A stretch of DNA of 64,000 nucleotides, taken from Angiostrongylus vasorum. Its lineage: Eukaryota; Nematoda; Chromadorea; Rhabditida; Metastrongylidae. Every line of letters begins with the position of its first letter. Positions within the stretch are counted from its first letter, which is position 1. A program made the translations under genes and the position numbers. Location of the stretch: NCBI GenBank assembly GCA_018806985.1, contig JADANN010000218.1:496001-560000 (forward strand). The letters are read 5' to 3'. The notes under the pieces were generated by a model. That model searched no databases. It was not told where the DNA came from and saw only the letters and a program-made list of their open reading frames with translations. Shown piece after piece: positions 54,602-64,000 of the stretch.

Positions 54602-54790
54602 GATTCAACCACAACGATGCTAGAGTGTTCGCAAAACTTGGACACCGGGCCAGATCGAACTACGATTTACCCTTGCAGGAGCTCTCGCATTACACGCTGA
54701 GCCACAGAGGCCCTTGCTCTGCGTTTCTCCCAGCTAGTTTTCTATCTACCAGTGCCAACAGCCAGGATTTCCAGACTGCAATGATGAACT
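54602..54790 (-). mobile_element. SINE-B copy, partial
   Basis: The left block is ACCACAACGATGCTAGAGTG. The minus-strand tRNA-like unit has inverse B box GGCCAGATCGAACTACGATT and A region CGCTGAGCCACAGAGGCCC. The body start is CCAGCTAGTTTTCTATCTAC. The right end is lost. Confidence 0.65.
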
Positions 54791-55019
54791 CGACCATAAT
54801 TTAAAGAAATTCGAAAAAACAAGGCTCAGAATCAGAAACCCAAAGACCTTCGCAGTAAATCGAGTGGAACAAGTGCTGGGTTCTGCACGATTTTTGAAAA
54901 CAGACAGTATAAATGAATAATTAAATAGACGGTGATGATGTTTGAAGACTTTTAAATGGATATGGTGGGGTATTATTGATGACGTAATGAAGGAGGTGAG
55001 ACGAATGATCTAATTTAAA

Positions 55020-55215
55020 GGTGGCTCAATGCGGCGATGCCGATGACCAACCAACAGTGGGCACAGCCGCGATGCGACGGCCGCGCGGCCTCCGCGGCTG
55101 CGGACAACTGTCACAAATGGCGGCGACGAACGCTTCGCCGCGCGATGGGAGTCCAACGGCAATCGTTCGTAAACGGACGGATTCGAATGCCGACAGAAGA
55201 CGATCCATCACCGAT
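55020..55215. promoter_or_regulatory. GC-rich island
   Basis: The strongest GC patch in the second half of the window, with nested palindromes (GGCCGCGCGGCC at about 55079). Both strands have open frames of 60-86 codons, as expected for GC-rich DNA with few stops, and neither shows a domain. It could be a promoter, an enhancer or an unrecognised first exon. Confidence 0.25.
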
Positions 55216-57330
55216 AGTCACCACACATCACACATCCACACATCACTTCACAATCTCTTGAGGTCAGCAAAACTTTGCTAACCAAACAGGCGTGGGCGAA
55301 TGGTTTGAATGAAGGAAATGGAATTTTCGAGTCTAGTCCTCTGAAGCAGAATAATCCATTTTTGAGGCTTTTTCGATTAACGGCAGTTAGAAGATCCTAT
55401 TCTTCGTGATGTCTTGGGAAAAACCAGGATCTAAGGTGTAATTAAATTCGATATATTCAAATATAATCGTTTGTTGATAAATGTAACAAAAAAAAACGGT
55501 AGTACTAATGCATGGCTGATCAACTAACGTTTGGCATTTTTTTTTGCCATGTTAGCATCGATTACTTATTGGAACTTATGGGAAAAAATGATAACGCAAC
55601 AGTTCTTAATTCTTCATACAATCGTGAAACTCACCGAAGATTTTCATCTCATCATTTTCGATTTTTTAATAGCGTAAGTTTTTCAAAGCATTTAAAAGAT
55701 CTCAAAAATCTCAACCCAACTGAAATAGGATAAGATCCGAACTAGAAGTGTCTAAAAATATAACATGGAATTAAGTCGATGTTTCAAGGCCGACCGGGGA
55801 AAAGTGCTGGAACATTCGCATATAAAGTTCTAAAGGCGTCTTCATTTTGAAAACATGAAGAAAACGAGCTCAGAAGGATGTCCGGTGATCAGATAAACTA
55901 CATAATTGTAAAATATAACTGCAAAACTCATTTAGAGAAGCAATATAGAAGTATTTTTACAGTAAGGCACTGTAAATTTGTTTCTTAGCGTCGTTTTGCT
56001 CGTGGTTTGTTTTAGCCCTTCAGTAGCCCTCGCTTTTCTTAGAATACCAGATATTTTTATTTATCTCAGTTCGTTTAAGCAGAAGGAAACCTTACCTTAC
56101 CAGTTACCGATTGCCCATTGAGAAAAAACTTTTCATAAAAACCATGTATTGATCGTGCCATAATAAAGGTAGCCATTCCTTCCTGTAAGCTAAAAATTAG
56201 TAACAGCATTATCAAGAAGTTATCAGAGCAATCGCCAGCCAGATTTAGTATTCATATTTTTGAGTGGGACCTTTGAAGACGTTCAAGCATTTCATTATAC
56301 AACGGATTGCTCATACAGGAAGAGATGAGTCTTCTGTTGAATATGCCACATAGCCATCATATCGGAGATTTTAGGAGTTTTGAAAGGAAGAGATGAAGAA
56401 AATAAAAATTCTAGTCATCGAAATCCATTACAATTATGGAAGACTGGTCCGCATGAGGAGGGAACTTCGAAGAATCGCTGTACAAGCTACGTTACAACGC
56501 TAAAGCAGATCTTCTCTGCAAGTACCGAAATAAAAATACGTGGAATAGTAGCAGAAAGCTTGATGAACTTTGTGAAGCAAGTGGGAAAGTGATGCAAATC
56601 AACGAAAAAGTGGTTTTTAGCGATATTGTTATGTGGTGGTTTCCTTTCGTATTAAAACCGTCAAGTAGTTGTCACTCAACGATCGGTAGGTAGTCGTCTA
56701 TAATTTTCATTTTAGCTCACTTGGCGATTTGGATAGATTCAGAGAAAAGGAAAAAATTAAAATCTTTACTTTATTGAACATTTTCAGCAGTTTGACGAAT
56801 TAGTCAACATGGTGGTTTGTTAGTGTTTTTATAGTAGACAGTAATAGCAAACTTTCATCCCCCTTTCATCCTTTCAACTTTCATCCTTGTACTGTTTCTC
56901 AGTTGAGCTCAGCTTTTTTGACATAAAATTACAAATTCTCTGAAAACTTCCGAGGAAATTTTTGCTACTAATATCTTTGAATTGTCTCCAAAGAGGAAAA
57001 GAGTGGACTTTTTTATAAAATTTAGTAGTCGTTTGAACACTACCGTAATCTACAAATTATGCCCAAGCATCTGTCATTGGTCAGTCAGAACGGTCAAAAT
57101 CCTAATACTTTCCTGAATAGTTCATTCTACAAAGTTTTGAGTCAATTTTGCATGAGTGAAATGTCTACAACAACAGGATTCTTAATGTCCTGGAAATAAT
57201 TATTATGGTATCGTACACCTACCGTAGCGTTTGGAGCGACAATGACATGTGCAACTTTCTTTTCTCACTGTCCTTCTGCAATGGTCCGGATTATCGTCGT
57301 CAACTTATGATGTTGCAAATGAAGTCTGCT
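55216..57330. other. AT-rich stretch, nothing recognised
   Basis: Only chance frames and AT-rich DNA. No copies of the repeat families defined here. Confidence 0.45.
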
Positions 57331-57344
57331 TCTGTTGTAGCTGT

Positions 57345-57510
57345 TGTTGTTATCTTTTCGAGGCCGGCACCGTTACGCTCGGTCTTAGGGGTGATGGATG
57401 CGTTCGGCATCGAAGCCGGCCAGCAACTGCACACCACCCAGTCGAGGCCGAACCGACCGACACCGCTCGATCGACGTCGCCTGACGAGATCGATATCGAA
57501 AAGAAAAACA
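57345..57510. promoter_or_regulatory. GC-rich island
   Basis: A GC-rich patch (GAGGCCGGCACCGTTACGC, CATCGAAGCCGGCC, CGCTCGATCGACGTCGCC) inside a 168-codon plus-strand frame at 57205-57711. That frame continues into AT-rich DNA with biased Tyr/Phe/Ser content and has no domain, so I treat the island rather than the frame as the feature. Confidence 0.25.
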
Positions 57511-58367
57511 TTGAATCGATATTTATACTTTACACAATCTTTCTACAATAGTCGTGCATTGCTTTACATGTATCACACCAGAAGCGTACAAGAGAAGTCC
57601 ACACTTTTCAGGCTTCATTCTCGGCTTTTTTCTCGTACAAGTTCTAGTACACATCAAAATTGCAAACAACACTTCTTCGTCCAGGACGTACGAAGCTTTG
57701 GCTTATGTTGATAGCTAAAAGCATGGAAAGAGGACTCGGCGAAACGAAAGTAGCACACTATAGTATGAGGGCGAACATTCGAATGTTCGACTATTTGACG
57801 ATTCCTAGGAACTGGACTATCAAAACAGATGCCCAGGTATAGCGCTTTTGAGTGTATTTCCTTTAAACGGGAAAAAATAACGGTGCCTAGCAATTTAAGT
57901 GGCATGTACTTGAACTTCTAAGATTCCAGTTTACTAGGCATTCCATACAGTTTTATGAAATATGATTAAGAAAAGCTGAAAAAGTTTACTCTTGTTCTGG
58001 GTATCGGTTAACTCCTATCATATTAATTAGCTAACTTAAGCTTACTACGAATGGGGACGTTGTGCAACTTCAATTTGATCCGAATACCGTCGAATATTCG
58101 GAGTTTCGATCGCCAGATTACGATCCCAAACCTCCTATCATTTTCCATTACTCGCATTAGCGACGACGGTGTCGTCATCTAATCATTTGATATCCTGTGT
58201 AAAAAGGAATTTTGTGAATTTTTTTACCACAATAATCTTTTATGACGAGGAAAATCAACATTTGTTCTAAGCACAAATCGTGCTAGTAAAATTACTGCCC
58301 AAATGGGACAAGAAGTCCGAAAAAAGAAAATTGGAAAACTCTAACATAAGGACTTTGCCCCGTTGAC

Positions 58368-58548
58368 AGGTGATTGCTGATGGCACTGGTAGATAGAAAA
58401 CTAGCTGAAAGAAGCGCAAAGCAAGACCCTCCGTGGCGCAGTGTGTAATGTACCAGCTCCAGGAAAAAGAAATCGTGGTTCGATCTAGCCAGGGGTCCAA
58501 GTTTTGCGAATATCTCAGCATCGTTGTGGTTAACAACTTCGTTTTAAA
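58368..58548 (+). mobile_element. SINE-B copy with intact pol III boxes
   Basis: The body (GGTGATTGCTGATGGCACTG) is followed by a tRNA-like unit with CTCCGTGGCGCAGTGTG (A box, about 58432-58448) and CGTGGTTCGATCTAGCC (B box, about 58475-58491). It ends in the terminal block TTTTGCGAATATCTCAGCAT and CGTTGTGGTTAAC. The left inverted block is missing. It has the best-preserved promoter of this family in the window. Confidence 0.75.
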
Positions 58549-61500
58549 TATCTAGTAGGAAATTTTTGAGACTACGCAAAACTTTTTCTTCCTAAACATT
58601 CTCTACAGAGGTATTCAATTATATTTAAGCCCTGAGAAGAACTGATGAAACCATGAACACTTCAGTAATGAACGAAAAAGAGCTAAAATAAATCCACTCT
58701 TTCCGTTGTTTAGATCAAGAAAATATGAACAGTCTTCATTTGAATGTTGAAGTAGTAACTATGCTTGGTTGCTATTTATCATCAGAGAATCGAAAAACGG
58801 AATAATAAAGACAATTCTACGTCCACTTACGCGTTTGACGGATTTGTTTATCCAAACAAAACTATCTGGAAGAATACCATTCCTGCTTAGCGATTATGTT
58901 ATCGCTTTAAATTCACCTTGTTAGTTCCATCTAAATAATTCCCAATGTGGTTTGGCCACTTCTCGTACTGTATCCATAAATATTATCAAGGCTAGCCTTA
59001 GAAAACTCCTGAAGTCTTCCCAACATTGTCTTATTCTCGTGAATTTTCTGCCAATCGAAAAGCTCGGCGTCACTAAAATACACTACATCGTTGTTGTTTT
59101 TTTTCTCCCTAAAATTCTTGAAGGGTCATGGAAAAGAGATAAAGAGGTAGTTAAATGAAGAGCTAAAACGGGTATTTCTGTAGTTATAATGTATACTTTG
59201 GTGCTTTGTGGAAATTTAAAGGACCGTAATCGTTAGTCAATGCCTGCTATCAAATCCTTTAAAGAAGACTTTAGATTTCAGATTCGTTGCTATAACGAAA
59301 CTATCTTTAGCTCTTTTATCTCTTCAAAAGAATTCTTTGTGTCGGCGGTTACGAAATCCAACAGATTTATCCCTGAGCTAACAAGAGGCTCGTTAGATCT
59401 CTGTAATCATCCGAATATTTTACGGCCCTTGTAAAATCTTTGCCCACTAGGACCACAACTTGGACCATTCAGACAGCATTCAATATTATTAGCGTCACTA
59501 TTAATATAAGTAATAGTGCTAATATTCTCACTGCTAATCATATTACCATCGCCATTACTACAATATTTCGCTTTCTTCGCACGAGTTACTTCGTGCCGGT
59601 TAGTCATGGGGACGCAGTGCATCCCTAGTGAGGCGGATAGAGGCTCTAACGCGGACCTAAAGCGAAAACCAGTCGGGAAGTATTAATGTGGCTAGAAAAT
59701 AGGTTCCTTGTTCTTTGCCGTGCAGGCTTGACTTATATCCTTCATATACAGGTAATCATAGGCCCCTAAGTGTACATAGATGTGGTCCACGTTTTTTCAT
59801 TCATGACGCCTAAAAGCAAAAGATTGAAAAGTGTATTGAAGGATGATCAGCGCTGGTTTCAAAATAAACTGTTCATATACTCTCAGAATGCTCTCAGCTC
59901 TTCTTCATCATTAGTGCGAGGTCTGTGATGCTGAGGAAGCATTAAAAAATTAAGGCCACGATACGCGAGATCAGTATGACTGGAAACCTCAGCAGGGCCG
60001 GTTCATTTAAAGTCTTTTACTTTTGTTCCACTGAAGAAGTAAAAGGCTTCTATGAGAAAGCATTTCTTTTAGTTCATTCACAGCAAATAGCGTCAGTATC
60101 TGATCTTAGGATATCAAACGTTCTACAAATTTGAAAGGTCCCAAAAGATAGTGAGCTTGATCGACCGAGGAATAGAGTTGTACCAAGTACCATATATACC
60201 TTCAGAAAACTTTTCACATAACTATTCATTGCGTTACTTAGCCGCACATTTTTAGTGGTAATAGAAACGTTTGCACAGGTGGATAGCTGTAAATCATCGT
60301 CCCAAATCAGGGCTAGGCAAAAATCGGTTCAGTCACAGAAGTTGCTGTTGTTGTGGAAGAATCTTAGCCACAAGATGGCAAATCTCCCTGTGATCAACAA
60401 AGTTTGGCACGTGTTTGTGACGAAGAGCTAGGAACGCCATCGAACGGGAGTCTTAGGAATCTGGAGAAAGCCATGATCAACCAGTATTCACTAAGTCAGT
60501 CCGGCAAGAAAGGGATCTGTAACAGATCTCCAACAAGTTATAGTCGATCCTACACACAAACGCGCCTAATTCTGTCGATGACGGTTACAAAGAGCGAAAC
60601 TATTGAAAGAAATTCTTGCATAATCACAACCTTTAAGGATGTGTCATCAAAGTGCCTAAGTGGAGCAGGAAGATATAAGGAGTTCGGATAGTTTAAGGAG
60701 AAAGCGAGTAAAGTAGATAGGTCTCCTAAGCGATCCAATTAAAATAAAAAGCTCACCAGAAGTGTGCTACTGAATAGCGAGATGAAATGAGTGCTGAAGA
60801 GGTTCAAGGTGGTGAAGGAAGAATTTTCGTCGGCCGCTGCTTGTGACATTGTTATCACCGATCGCCCTTGGTGTATGTTATTGAAGGCACTCTCGCAACT
60901 GACAATGACAAATGACACCGTAATCACATCAGCATCATCAAAAGAAAAACTCAGTGATTGTTATCAACATGGACCTCATGGGAAGTCAGTAGTCAGCGAT
61001 TATCATCACCGACGTGGTCACCGAGCTAATAAATTTTGTGCGATCATCATCTATTTGTTGCCAACGATGTGCACAAGTTCTTTCGAGTTGTCCTTCATGT
61101 AATTTCCAAAACCGACGTTTCATAAACTGTGGCTTTGATGATCAATTCGCTGCAGATTATTGTTAATCAACGAATTACTGTTCTCTTTGTCTTCCTCACT
61201 TGAAAAAACGACTGCCAGTAAAGTTAACAGTAAGGAAATTAATGAAGGATACCCTTTCACAGAACGGCAAAAACACTTTCAGTTGAAATTTAAGTGTACC
61301 ATGTTAATAACGAACGCAAAAGGATTTTTCTCCAAACCATTAACTAATGCTAGCTTGCTTCCATTCCTAAGTGTCATATCTCCTCGTGTCATCATGATTC
61401 TAGAATATAATCGTTCGTGCTACCGCTAGGTTTCTTACGATTCTATGATGACTGAGCTAGTTTATTCTCTGGCCCTTATGAATGGTATCTCAAAAGTGAT

Positions 61501-63165
61501 TTACTCTTAGTTGGGGTCTCACTTGCTAGAAGGGAATTCTCTCTCAGTGTTACAATCTCGGTGAAACTTCTTTATTCGTCGCAGTCCATGATCACCCATT
61601 AACTTTAAAATTCTAACATAATCTTTAACAACTTGAGTACCAACCTATTGCAAATCAGCTATTGTTCGCCAAAATAAAAAATTGCAAAAGACATTTCTTA
61701 ATGCACCCAGACTTCTATAAATCTTCATGCAATGATTTACCGTCTCTTAGTGGTATTTTGGATGTTACTGAGTATCAAATTGCAATGTAAACAACAGGTT
61801 AGTCCTCTAACAGGGTTAAAGAAGAATCTGACATATAGTGAACTAATATGAATAGCCAGGAATTCACTTCCACAACAGTAATCCTATGTCAAAATTTGTC
61901 GCTTAGTTAAGTGAGCCCTGTCGCAAAGAGCTATCACAAATGCTCGTTTAATTCCAAAAAATATTGCTCTTTCTTCTTTATTCTACTTACGGTTTACTGT
62001 GTTTTTCTCATAACTGCCTTATGCGGCAAAGTGCTGAGAATACGGAATTACGCAAGAAGTAAATCTCGTGGTAGCTTCACTGCTAAAAAAAATCGAATGC
62101 CTTGGAGAGCACTTTTTTTCAAGCAGTAGGAAGAACATAGAGAGCATCACTAGTGATGACAAGCAGATTCGTTTGGGTCTCAGGAAGAGAATTACATGGC
62201 GTTCGGATGTTGTCGGTGGTTCCCTGAGGAGAGTAGCAACCAACTGCATTCAACCGAATTGAATGCTTAAACCATAAAGTCGATTATGGACATTAATTTG
62301 AAGCTGACAGCTATTCCCATGTGGGGAAACGTTATGCGAAAGTGACTCCCAATGGGGAATCACGATAAAAAGTCTGAATGGGGATAAATGGAAGAGGAAA
62401 AAAGAGCGAGAACTAACATATAACAATCAATAGAGAGGCGAATAGGGAACGATAAACAGTCATGTCAAATAAATGCTTATCAAGACGACACGAGTGCTTG
62501 GTAATTTGACTGATAAGAATAATCGTAGTCTTCTGCTTGAAAGAAATCACTCATTACCCAGCTGTTTGGGAGTTGTGATCTGAACGAAGGGCACGGTAGC
62601 TTAATTGTGATATAAAGATTTTAAAAAAAAGAGGTCTTCTGTGTCTTGCTTTTTGCTTCCTACTAGTTTTACTGTTGCTCGAAATCTTTGATAAAATGAA
62701 GATTTAATTAAGCAACGAAGTGTTTTTGAAAGATCCAGCTTCTTAAAAAGAAGTCTTCCTTTGGATGTAAACATCTCACTTAACATGTTTCAATTCAAAG
62801 AAATGGTAGACCAAACAACAACGATGAGAGAAAGAAGACTATTGAAGAACGGTTGGCTGTTTTAGTATGTCGTGAAGAATAACTCGAGCCAACCCAGAAA
62901 AATGGTATTATGCTTAGCATGCGATTCGTTTCAGTTCCTTCCTCCTACTTTTAAATTAACTTTCATGGCGTAAAATACTTAAGCAATCAAGGAAAACTTG
63001 TCGATAGGTGAAGTTCTTCGGCCCCCTAAAGGTCGACCACAATGTTTCGTTCGCAGCATATAACTGATAAATCGGCACTGCCCAACGCAGAGAATTGACA
63101 TCGTCTGAAACACGATTCTCACCGCCCTTTTTTCTCTTGAATTCCATCTGAACCAACCTCCTTCC
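58549..63165. other. AT-rich stretch, no supported gene
   Basis: Several open runs (for example 60404-60691 and 60791-61102 on the plus strand) have mixed composition but no recognisable domain or clear splice sites. 59480-59565 is rich in ATT/ACT units and contains a weak inverted repeat. Confidence 0.4.
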
Positions 63166-63169
63166 GCGC

Positions 63170-63385
63170 TCTTCAACAACGACAGACAGGAGTGCTGTCG
63201 ATGACGACGGCGACGGCGATGGTCGGCTGGGATAGCGAGCCGGTCGGCTGGTCTGCCGAGTGATGGAGGAGCGTTCCGGCCGGCCGGCCCAACTCGACCA
63301 CGAAAGGTCTTCGACAATGATGAATGCTGGCTGGTTGCCTGCCTGACTGGCTGTTTGGCCATGGGCACAGCAGCGATCTCCAACT
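63170..63385. promoter_or_regulatory. GC-rich island
   Basis: A GC-rich patch with a GACGGCGACGGCGATGG run and the palindromic CCGGCCGGCCGG (about 63277). Open frames on the minus strand lack a recognisable domain. Composition resembles the islands at 4915, 46395 and 55020. Confidence 0.25.
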
Positions 63386-64000
63386 GCTCACTAACTGAAC
63401 ACCTACTACTAGTTATCGGATATCACGCCAGTAGTTCTTCATGTTTTTTAGCAACTTCGTGTTTGCTTAATTGAGGAAGGTTTGAAGGAGGTTCCACACT
63501 AGTTGTGAAAGCATCACTTCTTCACGACTTTTTTACCTTCTTTTTTCATTACTTCATCACATGCGATTTGGTACTCTTTCTCATTCGCTCACTAAACTCA
63601 TTTCATTTAATAAAAAATCGGCACCATCTCCACCGTAAAGGAGTCCTTAAAGGAAGTGCCACTGGAACACTTGTTGTTCTACAAGTAATCCAACTGAAAA
63701 TTAGGTGCTCGTGTCTGCCCCAACACAAAAATCTTCGTCCACATATTTTATGTAATTTGCTTTTTTCTCTGCAACGCCGTTCAGCTTTCCGTACATGCAA
63801 TATTTAACTCACCGTTCAGCTTTTTTCGTCGACCTGGATGATGGCGGTCTTTCAATTCCACCAACACCACCGAAAACTGTTTTCAATGGTTTTTAATTAA
63901 CCATATGTTTCTTTTCTCTTGTCTAAAGAATTCTCTTTGATCCTCTCAGCCATTGGACAATCGGAATGCGATCAATGAATTTATCGATGGTCGTTGTTAA
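63386..64000. other. AT-rich end of window, nothing recognised
   Basis: No exon or repeat family identified. Confidence 0.45.

Noticed and set aside
57205..57711. 168-codon open frame on the plus strand
   Set aside because: It depends on a GC-rich patch with few stops; its ends run into AT-rich DNA with no recognisable domain, and overlapping frames are also open.
59480..59565. AT-rich inverted repeat suggesting a hairpin RNA
   Set aside because: The arms are imperfect and made of ATT/ACT-type simple sequence, as expected by chance in such composition.
60404..60691. 95-codon plus-strand frame of balanced composition
   Set aside because: No domain, no clear acceptor or donor, and neighbouring frames of similar length suggest chance.

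Overview
The window looks like a repeat-rich, gene-poor stretch of a clade V (strongylid, hookworm-like) nematode nuclear genome. The evidence is an AT-rich background, a nematode-type RTE LINE, dense tRNA-derived SINEs, Penelope-like and mariner relics, and a small gene model with a likely spliced-leader acceptor, very long introns and a short 3' UTR. There is no bacterial, plasmid or phage character, and no CRISPR array, rRNA gene or convincing functional tRNA gene was seen.

Layout. 1-941 is a decayed RTE reverse-transcriptase fragment, and a second 3' piece lies at 11731-11945. 942-8890 is mostly featureless, with a GC-rich island at 4915-5060, a SINE-C copy near 6.1-6.4 kb and a SINE-A copy with target duplications near 7.0-7.2 kb. 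8892-9173 may be the last coding exon of a plus-strand gene. 11.2-12.9 kb carries several open, coding-like segments on the minus strand that may be one unidentified gene, possibly frameshifted. 13.3-15.8 kb has candidate regulatory islands with octamer and homeodomain motifs. 14.9-16.6 kb is a cluster of SINE-B fold-back elements. 18.4-20.5 kb is a Penelope-like element (PLE) with a broken RT and a GIY-YIG endonuclease frame. Inverted 3' ends carrying hammerhead-ribozyme-like motifs bound it, and a mini-element of the same design sits next to it. 20.7-26.7 kb is packed with SINEs. 29.9-39.8 kb holds a tentative 107-codon gene in three exons (31070-31159, 33731-33800, 39615-39778). Its introns are full of SINEs, PLE ends, a dead mariner and an inverted PLE-derived element with a hammerhead pair. 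40-64 kb is SINE copies, microsatellites, AT-rich filler and several GC-rich islands.

How the parts relate. No host pathway can be reconstructed. The most interesting signal is a family of PLE-derived elements. Each has two outward-facing hammerhead-like motifs (minus strand at the left end, plus strand at the right end) around a body that ranges from a PLE coding region to about 50 bases of unique sequence. Some contain variable CAA/CGA tracts. The motifs have almost no stem III, as in the small hammerhead variants known from Penelope-like elements; one copy has regained a short stem III with a loop. At least three tRNA-derived SINE families are also present. One of them is enclosed in long inverted terminal repeats and has a perfect 16-base target duplication.
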